Assembly (NCBI GenBank): GCA_009995225.1 | Contig: JAACPW010000007.1 | Location: forward strand, 62,001 to 126,000 | From: Sphingomonadales bacterium | Lineage (GTDB): Bacteria > Pseudomonadota > Alphaproteobacteria > Sphingomonadales > Sphingomonadaceae | Length of the DNA stretch: 64,000 nt | Direction of reading: 5' to 3' | Program-made: the position numbers and the translations under genes | Shown here: positions 47,094 through 56,509 of the stretch, piece by piece | How positions within the stretch are numbered: the stretch's first letter is position 1 | Layout: each line of letters opens with the position of its first letter | Notes under the pieces: generated by a model | Told to the model about the DNA's origin: nothing | The model's database searches: none | Seen by the model: the letters and a program-made list of their open reading frames with translations, nothing else

Positions 47094-49262
47094 ATGTCGA
47101 AACGGGGTGAGCGGTTGCAGGACAAAGGCGCGCGCGGAAACAGGCGGGCTGCGAGCGAGCGATCCGCTTCGTCCGCAAAGGAGCGCCAAGGCGCGCCGGG
47201 TTGGCGCGGCTGGGTCTGGATGAAGCGGTTGGTGGTCTGGGGTGCGGGCCTCGCCGTGCTGGCCACTGTCTTTCTTGCCTTCGCGGTCGGCTTCGCCGCG
47301 CAATCGCTGCCCAGCTACGCGACCCTTCAGGCGACCCAACCGGGCCAGACCATTGTAATCCGCGCCCGCGATGGGCGCGAGTTGGTCGAAATCGGGCCAA
47401 GCTTTGGCGAATGGCTCACCTACGACGAAATTCCGCGCAACATGACCAACGCGATGATCGCGGTGGAAGACAAACGCTTTCATTCGCACTTCGGTGTCGA
47501 TCCTGTGCGCCTGACAGGGGCGCTGATCGAAGGCGTGACCGGCACCCGCGCGCGGTTTGGCGGCACATCGACCATCACGCAGCAGCTGGCGCGCAACCTG
47601 TTTCTGAACAACAACCGTTCGCTCGACCGCAAGGCGCGTGAGGCGGTGTTGGCGATGGCGCTCGAATGGCAGTTCTCCAAGGAGGAGATCCTCGAGCTTT
47701 ACCTCAACAAGGTCTATTTCGGCGGCGGCGCTTATGGCATCGACAGCGCGAGCCGGAAGTTCTTCAGCCATCCCGCGACCGAACTGAGTATTGAAGAAGC
47801 CGCGATCATCGCCGGACTGGTCAAGGCACCCAGCCAGTATTCCCCCACCGCCGATGTTCAGGCCGCCGTCGACCGCGCCCAGGTCGTGCTTCGCCTGATG
47901 CAAGAGCAGGGGTATGTCACACCCGACCAAGCCCGGGTTGATGTCAGCGCGGTGCAGCTGAAGGAGCAGGCCGGGCAGAACTCGGTCCGCTATTTCACGG
48001 ATTGGGTGCTGCCGCAGCTCGATATCATTCTGCCCGAAACCTACGAACCGATCGAGGTGTGGACCACGCTCGATATCGGGATGCAGCGCGCCGCGACCGC
48101 CGCGATCGAAGCCAATACGCCGGGCAGCGCGCAGGGCGCCCTGGTCAGTCTTGACCGTGACGGGGCGATTCTGGCGCTGGTGGGCGGAACCGATTACGTC
48201 GCCAGCAACTTCAACCGCGCCACGACTGCGATGCGGCAGCCCGGTTCCGCCTGGAAGCTGTTTGTCTATCTCGCCGCGCTGGAGGCGGGCTACAAGCCTG
48301 AGGATACGGTCAACGACACGCCGGTGACGATCGATGGATGGAGCCCGCGCAATTCCAACGGCCGCAATGTCGGCGAAACCGATTTGCGAACCGCCTTCGC
48401 CTATTCGATCAACACGGTTGCAGCCCAGCTTGGCAACGAAGTCGGCTTTGGCACGGTGGCGTCGATGGCGCGTCGGTTCGGGATCAATTCGAAGGTCGAT
48501 ACCAACCCGTCGATGGTGCTGGGCGCATCGGAAATGCGGGTCATGGAGATGACCCAGGCCTTTGCCGGTATCGCCGCCAAGGGGGTCACCGTCGCGCCCT
48601 TTGGAATCACCAAGGTGACCGGCGCCAGCGGCGAGCTGCTTTACCAGCGTGAAGCTGCGACAAACTCCCCGGTGATACCCGATTACGTGGTCGCCGGGAT
48701 TACCGATCTCCTGCAGGCCGCCGTGCAGACAGGCACGGGCCGTGCGGCCCAGATCGGGCGTCCGGTGGCCGGCAAGACCGGCACGACCAGCTCCAACAAG
48801 GACGGCTGGTTCATCGGCTTTTCCAGCGGCATAACCACCGGCGTGTGGATGGGACGTGACGATGCCAAGGCGGTGCCGGGCCTGCAGGGCGGGCGCGCTC
48901 CGGCGCAGGCCTTTGCCGCCTATATGCGCTACGCTGTCAGGGGGCGCCCGGTCGAGGAATTCGATGTCACGCTCGAACTGCCCGAATGGCAACTGGAGCC
49001 TGACGAGGAAGCGTTGTTCGGCGAGCCCGAGGATTATTACTACATCGACGAGCAGGGCAACCTGATCGAGCCTGGCAGGCGCGAGCCGGACGATGATCCC
49101 TTCAGGCCGGAAGGCGAGCGCGAATCCGATGCGCCGCCTGCCGCCAGCCAGGATTTTCTCGAGGAAGCTACCGGCGGCGCGCTGCCGCCCCAGCAGATCC
49201 CGCGGTCTCAACGCGAACAGCGCCGTGTCCCGCAACAGCCCGTATTTCCCCAGGGACAATGA
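47094..49262 (+). CDS. mrcA: Class A penicillin-binding protein 1A (transglycosylase/transpeptidase)
   Basis: Bifunctional peptidoglycan synthase of 722 residues. One membrane anchor lies at about 43-70 (VVWGAGLAVLATVFLAFAVG). The GT51 domain has AVEDKRFHSHFGVDPVR, GTSTITQQLARNLFL and LELYLNKVYFGGGAYGIDSA. The transpeptidase has SxxK in RQPGSAWKLFVYL, SxN in AYSINTVAAQ and KTG in VAGKTGTTSSNKDGWF. The C-terminus (about 640-722) is a disordered Pro/Glu/Arg-rich extension. Family length is normal. A strong terminator follows. Confidence 0.95.
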   Translation: MSKRGERLQDKGARGNRRAASERSASSAKERQGAPGWRGWVWMKRLVVWGAGLAVLATVFLAFAVGFAAQSLPSYATLQATQPGQTIVIRARDGRELVEIGPSFGEWLTYDEIPRNMTNAMIAVEDKRFHSHFGVDPVRLTGALIEGVTGTRARFGGTSTITQQLARNLFLNNNRSLDRKAREAVLAMALEWQFSKEEILELYLNKVYFGGGAYGIDSASRKFFSHPATELSIEEAAIIAGLVKAPSQYSPTADVQAAVDRAQVVLRLMQEQGYVTPDQARVDVSAVQLKEQAGQNSVRYFTDWVLPQLDIILPETYEPIEVWTTLDIGMQRAATAAIEANTPGSAQGALVSLDRDGAILALVGGTDYVASNFNRATTAMRQPGSAWKLFVYLAALEAGYKPEDTVNDTPVTIDGWSPRNSNGRNVGETDLRTAFAYSINTVAAQLGNEVGFGTVASMARRFGINSKVDTNPSMVLGASEMRVMEMTQAFAGIAAKGVTVAPFGITKVTGASGELLYQREAATNSPVIPDYVVAGITDLLQAAVQTGTGRAAQIGRPVAGKTGTTSSNKDGWFIGFSSGITTGVWMGRDDAKAVPGLQGGRAPAQAFAAYMRYAVRGRPVEEFDVTLELPEWQLEPDEEALFGEPEDYYYIDEQGNLIEPGRREPDDDPFRPEGERESDAPPAASQDFLEEATGGALPPQQIPRSQREQRRVPQQPVFPQGQ

Positions 49263-49277
49263 CAGCGCCAGATAGGT

Positions 49278-49314
49278 AAAAGGCGCCGGGACCTGCTCCC
49301 GGCGCCTTTTTCTT
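49278..49314. terminator. Bidirectional intrinsic terminator between PBP1A and degP
   Basis: Perfect 11-base inverted repeat AGGCGCCGGGA - CCTGC - TCCCGGCGCCT flanked by A residues on the left and TTTTCTTT on the right. It therefore works as a Rho-independent terminator for both convergent genes. It begins 16 bases after the PBP stop and ends 26 bases before the degP stop. Confidence 0.93.
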
Positions 49315-49339
49315 TGGACTTATGAAGTGGTGATGCGGA

Positions 49340-50920
49340 TCAGCGCATCCGGACAGCGATAAAGGCTGGCGGTTGCGTCCGGCGCTGAACGCGCAGCAGC
49401 AACGCCTCGCGATTTTCTGTGACCGCGGCCTCGACCTGCGCCAGCAATTCTTCAACCGACGTGACGGCCTGATAATTGGCCGACAGGATGATGTCACCGC
49501 GGCGCAGGCCCTTGCGGGCCGCATCGCCATTGGCATCGACCGCAGCGACCACCACACCCTGAAGATCGGCAGGCACGCCCAGCGAGCGGGCAATCTGAGG
49601 GGTCATCGGAGTGACCTGCAGACCCAGCTTCTGTTCAATCGTGCCGTCAGATGTGCCGGGTGCCATGGGCTCTTCGGCCTCGGGGTCGAAGGTCTGCGCC
49701 CGGGCTTGCAGCTCCGCCTCGCTTGGGCGCTTGCCGAGCGTCACGTTGATGTTCACCCGATTGCCGCTGCGCAGCACTTCGACCGGGATGGTGGCGCCCG
49801 GTTCGAGATTGGCGACAAGGAACGATACAGTCTGATCCGCCGTCACGTCTTTGCCGTTGACCTTCGTCAGGATGTCGCCCGAACGCAGTCCGGCACTCGC
49901 GGCGGGGCTGCCGTCCTCGACCACTTGCGCCAGTTCGCCGCGGCGCTTGGGCAAGCCGAGCGAAGCAGCAAGATCCTCGTCGATGGGCTGGAGCCGGACA
50001 CCGAGATAACCGCGCTCGATCTCACGGCCGTCGCGCAGCTGTTCGACAATCGGAGCGGCGATTTCGGCCGGGATGGCGAACCCGATGCCGACACTGCCGC
50101 CCGAGGGCGAGAAAATCGCATTGTTGATCCCGATCACATTGCCGCGCATGTCGAACAGCGGGCCGCCCGAATTGCCGCGGTTGATGCTGGCATCGGTCTG
50201 GATGTAGCGATCATACGGCCCGCCCTGGCCGGTGTTGCGATACACCGCCGAGATGATCCCGCTGGTGACTGTGCCACCAAGGCCGAACGGATTGCCGATC
50301 GCAACCACCCACTCGCCCACGCGCGTTGCGCTGGAGTCCCCAAACCGGACGAAGGGGAAGGTCTTGTTGGAACGGATTTTGAGAACCGCAAGGTCCGACG
50401 CTGCATCCGCGCCGACCAGATCGGCTTCGTATTCGGTGCCGTCGGGCAGGGTCACAGTGATCGATTCAAGCTTGGCGCGCGTATCGGGCGGCGAAATCAC
50501 GTGGTTGTTCGTAACCACATAGCCATCGCCCGAAATGATGAAGCCTGATCCCAGCGACTGCGCTTCACGGGTTTGCGGTTGGCCTGCGCCGCCGCCGCGC
50601 CGACTGAACAGCTCGGCAAAGGGCGTCCCTGCGAAGGGATTATTGGCCACCTCGACCCGCTGGCGCGTGGCGATATTCACCACGGCGGGCTGCAACTGTG
50701 CGGTGAGATCGGCGAAGCTGGCAGGGGCCCCGGCAACCGGCACCACCCGTTCCATCACCGCATCGTCGTTCTGCGCAACCTGCGCGCCGACAGGCGAGCC
50801 GGTTATCAGCGAAATCGTCGCGCCGCCCACCAGCAACGCGCTTGTCAGTCCGTATACATAGCGCACTTTGTTCACGTCCTCTTGGTCCTTGTTCTTGGCA
50901 GGAATGCGTGGGGTCGCCAT
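49340..50920 (-). CDS. degP: Periplasmic Do-family serine protease (DegP/HtrA)
   Basis: Envelope quality-control protease/chaperone of 526 residues. An N-terminal membrane or uncleaved signal segment lies at about 23-46 (YVYGLTSALLVGGATISLIT). The trypsin-like domain has catalytic His in VVTNNHVIS, Asp in ASDLAVLKIRS and Ser in RGNSGGPLFDMRG. Two PDZ domains follow (GYLGVRLQPIDEDLAASLGL and the C-terminal QVTPMTPQIARSLGVP). It lies downstream of hflK-hflC after a 131-base gap that carries hairpins. Confidence 0.95.
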   Translation of the reverse strand: MATPRIPAKNKDQEDVNKVRYVYGLTSALLVGGATISLITGSPVGAQVAQNDDAVMERVVPVAGAPASFADLTAQLQPAVVNIATRQRVEVANNPFAGTPFAELFSRRGGGAGQPQTREAQSLGSGFIISGDGYVVTNNHVISPPDTRAKLESITVTLPDGTEYEADLVGADAASDLAVLKIRSNKTFPFVRFGDSSATRVGEWVVAIGNPFGLGGTVTSGIISAVYRNTGQGGPYDRYIQTDASINRGNSGGPLFDMRGNVIGINNAIFSPSGGSVGIGFAIPAEIAAPIVEQLRDGREIERGYLGVRLQPIDEDLAASLGLPKRRGELAQVVEDGSPAASAGLRSGDILTKVNGKDVTADQTVSFLVANLEPGATIPVEVLRSGNRVNINVTLGKRPSEAELQARAQTFDPEAEEPMAPGTSDGTIEQKLGLQVTPMTPQIARSLGVPADLQGVVVAAVDANGDAARKGLRRGDIILSANYQAVTSVEELLAQVEAAVTENREALLLRVQRRTQPPAFIAVRMR

Positions 50921-50946
50921 CGCGTTCCAGAAAGCCTTTGACGGGG

Positions 50947-50992
50947 CCAGCCTGACGGGCTGGTTGATTGCCCCAAATGCCCTTGTTGGGGC
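50947..50992 (-). other. Two hairpins in the hflC-degP gap, upstream of degP
   Basis: CCAGCC-TGACG-GGCTGG at 50947-50963 and GCCCCAA-(9 bases)-TTGGGGC at 50970-50992 form two short stem-loops on either strand. In the degP reading direction they lie about 27-72 bases before its ATG. They could weaken read-through from hflC or shape the degP leader. No T-tract follows, so they are not classical terminators. Confidence 0.45.
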
Positions 50993-51051
50993 TGAACGGT
51001 GATTGAACGTCCGCGCCGTTCAGCGCGGTCTGTCAGCCCTTGGTCGATTGT

Positions 51052-51897
51052 TCAGCGTTCACCCTTGAACTGGCGGAAATACTCGCTGTCTTCCGACAGC
51101 ACCATGGTGCTTTGGCCTTCACCCTGAAGGAAGGTTTTGCGGTAGCTCTGCATGGCACGATAGAAGTCGTAGAACTGCGGATCCTTGCCGTAGGCATCGG
51201 CATAGATGCGCGCAGCCTCTGCCGACGCTTCGGCCTGAATGATCTGCGCATCGCGTTGCCCTGCGGCACGAATGGTCGTCGCCTCTTCCTGGCGATCGGT
51301 TTCCATCCGCGTGAACGCAGCGTCCAGCGGGCGGCCTTCGGGAAGATCGGCCGCCTTGATCCGCACATCAAGCACCTGCGCGCCGTAATTGCGGGCCTGC
51401 GCGTCAAGCGTGCGGGTGATGTTGGTCATCGATGTGCCGCGCTCGGCATTGATCAGCGATGCAAACGGAACGCGGCCCAATTCCTGCCGCAGCACCGAGG
51501 TGAGGATCGGCAGCAACTGCGCCTCAAGCTGGGCCTCGGTACCGGCGCGTTCGACCAGTTTGACCGGATCGATGATGCGGTACCGGGCATAGGCATCGAC
51601 CTGAAGGCGCTGCTGGTCGCGGGAAAGCACCTGCGTGCGTTCCATGTCGAGATCGAGCACGCGGCGGTCGATCATGCGCACCTCTTCAACGAAGGGAATA
51701 CGCGGACTGATGCCGGCGCCGGTCGAACCATAGGGCTCGTCGGGCCGGAACTGGTTCATGACACGCACCGGTTCCCCGGTGCGGATCACCACGGCCTGAT
51801 GGGTTTCAGGAACGATCACCAAGCTGGACAGCGCCGCGATCACGATCACGGCGCCGCCGATCAGCAAGGCCTTGGGGTTCTGGAACAGGCTGGCCAT
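51052..51897 (-). CDS. hflC: HflC, SPFH-domain regulator of FtsH protease
   Basis: Membrane protein of 281 residues that forms the HflKC cage around FtsH. One N-terminal membrane helix (ALLIGGAVIVIAALSSLVIV) precedes a band-7 domain with ETHQAVVIRTGEPVRVMNQ, DRRVLDLDMERTQVLSRDQQ and the late RTLDAQARNYGAQVLDVRIK. ATG 51897 (MASLFQNPKALLIGG) is chosen over the longer 51936 start. It starts four bases after the hflK stop. Confidence 0.94.
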   Translation of the reverse strand: MASLFQNPKALLIGGAVIVIAALSSLVIVPETHQAVVIRTGEPVRVMNQFRPDEPYGSTGAGISPRIPFVEEVRMIDRRVLDLDMERTQVLSRDQQRLQVDAYARYRIIDPVKLVERAGTEAQLEAQLLPILTSVLRQELGRVPFASLINAERGTSMTNITRTLDAQARNYGAQVLDVRIKAADLPEGRPLDAAFTRMETDRQEEATTIRAAGQRDAQIIQAEASAEAARIYADAYGKDPQFYDFYRAMQSYRKTFLQGEGQSTMVLSEDSEYFRQFKGER

Positions 51898-51901
51898 GTC
51901 C

Positions 51902-52987
51902 TTATTCCCCCTGTGGCAGTGCAGGCTGCTGCGCACGGCGCTTCAGCTCAGGCAGTGGCAAATAGGGGGTGACATTGCCACCTTCTACGATTGTCTTGTC
52001 GGTCTTGGACAGGATCTGCTCCATGGTCTCGTAATAGAGGCGACGACGCGTCACTTCGGGCGCCATCCGGTATTCCTCGTAGATGTCGTTGAATTCGCTG
52101 GCGTCACCTTGTGCTCGTGCAAGCGTCTGCTGCGCTACGGCGCGAGACCGGTTGATCGCGGCATCGGCGTCCTGCTGGGCGGAGGATACGTCCTTGAACG
52201 CCTCTTCGACCTGCGCAGGCGGATCGACCTTGTTGATTTCGATACCCTGCACGCTGATGCCCGAACGATAGGCATCAAGCCGCGCCTGCATCGCGGTGCG
52301 CACGTCCTGCTCGATTTCCGCACGGCCTGCGCCGGTCAGCACCGCATCAAGGTTCTGCCGTGCCACGGCAGCACGCATCGCGGCCTCCCCGATTTCAAGC
52401 AAGGCATTGCGCGGATCGTTGAGCTGGTACTTGTACAGCGTCAGGTCCGAGATGTTCCAGCGGATCAGATAGGACAGATCGACCAGATTCTGGTCGCCGG
52501 TCAGGATCAGCTTCTCCGTGTTGGTGCCCGGAACTTCTTCCAGCCGCACCTGCGTGACATTTTCCTTTTCGACCATGTTGATCGGCCAAGGCGCGGAAAA
52601 TGCCGTCCCGGAATTGAGCGTGGCCGAATACTTGCCACCGAACCAGGTGACGACCGCCTGTTCGCCGGGCTGGATGAAATGAACGCTGCTGGCCGCGACC
52701 CAGACCAGCGCGGCGCCGGCCACGATCAGCGGCACCCAGCTTTTGCCGCCGGGACGTTCAGGCAGCCGGAAGGTCGGCCCACCGCCTCCGCCACCGGCGC
52801 GGCGCGGACCTTCGGGGCCACGGTTTTTGAAAATGTCTTCGATACTGGCCGAACGCCGCTTTCCCTCGCCGCCTCCGCCTCCGGGGAGCCAGGGGTTACG
52901 CGGGCCGCCGCCATCACCCGAAGGCCCGCCTTCGCCGGGTTCGTCGCCGCTTCCGCCGCCGCCCCAGGGGTTGTTCTTTCCAGCCAT
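51902..52987 (-). CDS. hflK: HflK, SPFH-domain regulator of FtsH protease
   Basis: Partner of HflC; 361 residues. A Gly/Pro/Asn-rich cytoplasmic N-terminus (NNPWGGGGSGDEPGE, about 1-75) is followed by a membrane helix (SWVPLIVAGAALVWVAASSV) and a band-7 domain (FIQPGEQAVVTWFGGKYSAT, DQNLVDLSYLIRWNISDLTL, QGIEINKVDPPAQVEEAFKD). ATG 52987 has AAGGG upstream; ATG 53044 (MQRFDGWRERL) is an alternative. It is first in an hflK-hflC-degP series. Confidence 0.94.
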   Translation of the reverse strand: MAGKNNPWGGGGSGDEPGEGGPSGDGGGPRNPWLPGGGGGEGKRRSASIEDIFKNRGPEGPRRAGGGGGGPTFRLPERPGGKSWVPLIVAGAALVWVAASSVHFIQPGEQAVVTWFGGKYSATLNSGTAFSAPWPINMVEKENVTQVRLEEVPGTNTEKLILTGDQNLVDLSYLIRWNISDLTLYKYQLNDPRNALLEIGEAAMRAAVARQNLDAVLTGAGRAEIEQDVRTAMQARLDAYRSGISVQGIEINKVDPPAQVEEAFKDVSSAQQDADAAINRSRAVAQQTLARAQGDASEFNDIYEEYRMAPEVTRRRLYYETMEQILSKTDKTIVEGGNVTPYLPLPELKRRAQQPALPQGE

Positions 52988-53119
52988 AGCGAAGCCCTTA
53001 AAGCCACCGCCAAGACGTTCTCTCCAGCCGTCAAATCTTTGCATACGGTGTTTATAGGCACGCGTTCCGGCGAAAAACAGGGGTCCCCTGCGTGAATTTG
53101 GTGGTAGAGGCGTGGCATA

Positions 53120-54139
53120 ATGAACAAGTCCGGCAATTCGTCCCCTTCGCCCGCTCGCCAACCCGACGCCGAAGAGGCGCTGATCCGGGCGGCTCTCACC
53201 CCTGAAATCAACCATCGGTTGCGTTCTGCCCGGATCGTGGAACGCCGCGCGGTTATTGTTGCCGAGGCAGGCGATCTGTCCGAAACGGCCCGCGCCGCGT
53301 TGCAGGACGCAATCACCGCCAGCCTGATGCCCCTGCCGCAAATCGACGAGGTGCGCGTGGCACTGACCGGTGAACGGCGCCGCCGCCGCCTGATCGCGGT
53401 GGGGTCTGGCAAGGGCGGGGTCGGCAAATCGACGCTGACCACAAATCTTGCCGTGGCGCTGGCGCGGATGGGACGCAAGGTCGGCGTGATCGATGGCGAC
53501 ATCTACGGCCCGTCGCAGCCCAAATTGCTCAGGACAGAAGGGATCAAGCCTGGCGCCACGCCGGACGGCAGCAAGCTGGTGGCGATTGACAGTCCATACG
53601 GGGTCAAGGTGCTGTCGATGGGTCACATTGTCGCTCCGGGAAAGGCGCTGGCATGGCGCGGACCGATGACGGGCAAGGCCCTGACCCAGCTGGTCGATGC
53701 CGAATGGGGCGACACCGATCTGCTGCTCGTCGATCTGCCGCCGGGAACGGGCGATGTGCAATTGTCCATGCTTTCGGCCCACAAGCCCGATGGCGCAATC
53801 TTGGTATCCACCCCTCAGGATCTCGCGCTCATCGATGCTGCGCGGGCCGGGCAACTGTTCGAACAAGGCGAGGTGCCGATCATCGGTCTGGTCGAGAACA
53901 TGGCGGGCTATGCCTGTCCCCACTGCGGCGAGATCAGCGATCCCTTCGGACAGGGCGGGGTCGAAAAATTCGCCGCTGCGTTGGACATCCCCTTTCTTGG
54001 CCGGGTGCCGCTGACTCTCGCGACCCGGATCGCAGGTGACAGGGGCGAGCCTCCTGCGGCCGGTGATGACGAAACCGCCGCCCCCTTCCGCGCCATTGCC
54101 GAGCGGCTGGCGCGCTGGCTTGATACCGGGACGGTTTAG
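53120..54139 (+). CDS. apbC: Iron-sulfur cluster carrier ATPase (Mrp/ApbC/NBP35 family)
   Basis: Cytoplasmic P-loop NTPase of 339 residues that transfers Fe-S clusters. An N-terminal MIP18-like part (about 1-85) precedes the deviant Walker A GSGKGGVGKSTLTTNLAVAL, then VIDGDIYGPSQPKLL, LLVDLPPGTGDVQLSM and the cluster-binding CPHCGE. It lies five bases before the molybdenum hydroxylase gene, so coexpression is likely. Confidence 0.93.
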   Translation: MNKSGNSSPSPARQPDAEEALIRAALTPEINHRLRSARIVERRAVIVAEAGDLSETARAALQDAITASLMPLPQIDEVRVALTGERRRRRLIAVGSGKGGVGKSTLTTNLAVALARMGRKVGVIDGDIYGPSQPKLLRTEGIKPGATPDGSKLVAIDSPYGVKVLSMGHIVAPGKALAWRGPMTGKALTQLVDAEWGDTDLLLVDLPPGTGDVQLSMLSAHKPDGAILVSTPQDLALIDAARAGQLFEQGEVPIIGLVENMAGYACPHCGEISDPFGQGGVEKFAAALDIPFLGRVPLTLATRIAGDRGEPPAAGDDETAAPFRAIAERLARWLDTGTV

Positions 54140-54144
54140 AGGCG

Positions 54145-56430
54145 ATGCAGGTTTCGCGGCGCGGATTGCTGGCGGGCGCTGCGGCGGGCGGCGGGCTTGT
54201 GGTCGCCTGGTGGCTGATGCCGCGCAGCTATCGCACGCCGCTGGAGGCAGCCAGAGGTGAACAGGTGTTCGGCGCCTGGCTCAAGATCGCCAATGACGGT
54301 GTGGTGACGGTCGCCGTGCCGCAGATCGAAATGGGACAGGGGATTACAACCTTGCTACCGCAGATCGTCGCCTATGAACTGGGCGCCGATTGGCGGCAGG
54401 TGGCGGTTGAGCCCGCGCCGATATCGGGCGCCTACGCCAATATTCCGCTGGCGCGCAAATGGATGGCGCTGTGGGATCCCATCGCTGCGGGTCTTTCTGA
54501 CAACGCCGATGCGCTGATGGCCACACGATTTGCCCAATCGCAGCGGTTCAATGCAACGGCCGCAGGCACTGCGCTTGAGGCTTACGAACAGCCCTGCCGC
54601 GAAGCTGCCGCAGCGGCGCGGGCGATGCTGGCGCAGGAGGCCGCGTCGCGCTGGGGTGTGGCCTGGGAAGAATGCCAGGTCGAAAACGGTTTCGTCACGT
54701 TCAACGATCAACGCGCAAGCTTTGGCGAGCTGGCCCAAGCCGCAGCCAATTACACCCCGCCCGATCCCGCGCCGCTACGCCCCGAGCCGCCGCGCGAAAC
54801 GCCGCTGTCGGCCGATGTCGACGCAGCGCCCGCTTTTCCGCGCATCGATTTGCCGTCGAAGGTCGATGGTTCTTATCGCTTTGCCGGTGATGTGCGCCTG
54901 CCGGGGATGGTGTTCGCCTCGATCCGGCACGGGCCGGCCGACGGATCGGAACTGACCGGGTTTGACCGCGAAGCCGCCGCCGGCTTCCGGGGGCTGGCCG
55001 GGATTGTCGAAAGCAAGCGGTGGCTTGCTGTGGCGGCTGACACATGGTGGAGCGCAGACAGTGCGCTTGCCGCGATGAAGCCCCGCTTTGCGACCGCCAA
55101 TCCGGTCAACAGCAACGAAATCGCCGCCCGATTGGATACCGTGCTGACGGGCGGCGAAGCCTTTGCGATTGCAGAAACCGGCTTTGGCAGAGAGGCGCTT
55201 CGCCGGGTGGACATCGGGCGGCGTTACGAGGTGGAGCCTGCCTATGCCGCGCCGGTCGAAAGCGCATGCGCCGCCGCACGCTATGAAGACGGACGGCTCG
55301 ACCTGTGGATCGCGTCCCAGGCGCCAGAGCAGGCGCGGATTGCGGCGGCCCGCGCGATCGGCATTTCGACCGAGGATGTCGCACTGTATCCCATGCCCGC
55401 AGGGGGCAGTTTCGATGCGCGGCTGGAACATGACCATGCCATCGAAATCGCGCTGATCGCGCGCGAACTGGGTCGACCCGTCCAACTGACCTGGCCGCGC
55501 CGTGACGCGTTGATCCGTTCGCGCCCGCGCGCGCCGGTGTGGATGCTGCTCGGCGCGCAAATCGCCAAGGGCGATGCTGATGGCACAGGCGGCGCGATTG
55601 ACGCTTTGCGGATTCGCATTGCCACGCCCCCCGCCATGCTCGAATTCGGCCAGCGTTTGTTCGGCAATCTCACCAGCATGGCCGCGATCCGCGAGACAGC
55701 CGGGAAGCCCGATCCGCTTGCCTGCGAAGGCGCGGTGCCGCCCTATCAACTGCCCGCCGTGCTGGTGGAGCACGTCCCGGTTGAAATCGGCCTGCCGGTG
55801 GGGCGCGTGCGCGGCAATGCTTACGGACCCACGACTTTCGCGATCGAAAGTTTCATTGACGAAATTGCCGCGAAGAACGGGCGAGAACCGCTGTCCTTCC
55901 GGATGTCGATGCTGGGGAGTGATGTGCGTCTCGCTGCGTGTCTTCAGCGCGCGGCGCAACTGGCAGGGTGGGATGGCGGCGCGGATCAGAGCGGGCAGGG
56001 CCTGGCCTGCGCCCGCATCGGTGAAGGACCAGAGGCTGCGCGTATTGCCTGTGTCGCGACCGCGCGTCGGGGCGAAGGCGGCGTGCGGGTGGTCCGGCTG
56101 TCGGCGGCAGCGGATATTGGCCGGATCATCAACCATGACATCGCCAAGCAGCAGATCGAAGGCGGCCTGGTGTTCGGCATCGGCATCGCGCTGGGCAATG
56201 CGGTCAGGCTGCGCGGGGGTCTGCCCGAGGGCGGCGATGAGGCGGCGCTCGGCCTGCCGACGCTTGCTGATTGTCCGGAAATGCGGATCGAATTCATCGC
56301 CAGCGAAGCGCTGCCTGCCGACCCTGGCGAACTGGGCGCTGTCGTTGCTCCGCCCGCGATTGCCAATGCGCTGTTTTCGGCTACAGGCTTGCGGCTGAGG
56401 CGACTGCCCTTACTTTCGGACGGCATATGA
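54145..56430 (+). CDS. Tat-exported molybdopterin-dependent hydroxylase, large subunit (IorB-like)
   Basis: Xanthine-dehydrogenase-family molybdenum subunit of 761 residues, closest in layout to isoquinoline 1-oxidoreductase/aldehyde dehydrogenase beta subunits. A twin-arginine leader VSRRGLLAGAAAGGGLVVAW lies at 3-22. Family segments include VPQIEMGQGITTLLPQIVAY, FPRIDLPSKVDGSYRFAGDV, IASQAPEQARIAAARAIG and the C-terminal GELGAVVAPPAIANALFSAT, whose Glu matches the catalytic Glu next to Mo. No [2Fe-2S] small subunit, cytochrome or Mo-insertion chaperone gene is adjacent. Substrate unknown. Confidence 0.85.
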   Translation: MQVSRRGLLAGAAAGGGLVVAWWLMPRSYRTPLEAARGEQVFGAWLKIANDGVVTVAVPQIEMGQGITTLLPQIVAYELGADWRQVAVEPAPISGAYANIPLARKWMALWDPIAAGLSDNADALMATRFAQSQRFNATAAGTALEAYEQPCREAAAAARAMLAQEAASRWGVAWEECQVENGFVTFNDQRASFGELAQAAANYTPPDPAPLRPEPPRETPLSADVDAAPAFPRIDLPSKVDGSYRFAGDVRLPGMVFASIRHGPADGSELTGFDREAAAGFRGLAGIVESKRWLAVAADTWWSADSALAAMKPRFATANPVNSNEIAARLDTVLTGGEAFAIAETGFGREALRRVDIGRRYEVEPAYAAPVESACAAARYEDGRLDLWIASQAPEQARIAAARAIGISTEDVALYPMPAGGSFDARLEHDHAIEIALIARELGRPVQLTWPRRDALIRSRPRAPVWMLLGAQIAKGDADGTGGAIDALRIRIATPPAMLEFGQRLFGNLTSMAAIRETAGKPDPLACEGAVPPYQLPAVLVEHVPVEIGLPVGRVRGNAYGPTTFAIESFIDEIAAKNGREPLSFRMSMLGSDVRLAACLQRAAQLAGWDGGADQSGQGLACARIGEGPEAARIACVATARRGEGGVRVVRLSAAADIGRIINHDIAKQQIEGGLVFGIGIALGNAVRLRGGLPEGGDEAALGLPTLADCPEMRIEFIASEALPADPGELGAVVAPPAIANALFSATGLRLRRLPLLSDGI

Positions 56431-56509
56431 CCCGCATATTTTTGCAACACTGCGTTCGGACGATCGACTTTGTCCGGAAACGAAACGCCTGCCGACCGTT
56501 AGGCGGGCT

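Noticed and set aside
52988-53923. Upstream extension of the hflK frame
   Set aside because: It runs antisense to the Mrp/ApbC gene; the Gly-rich HflK N-terminus starts at 52987 with a ribosome-binding site.
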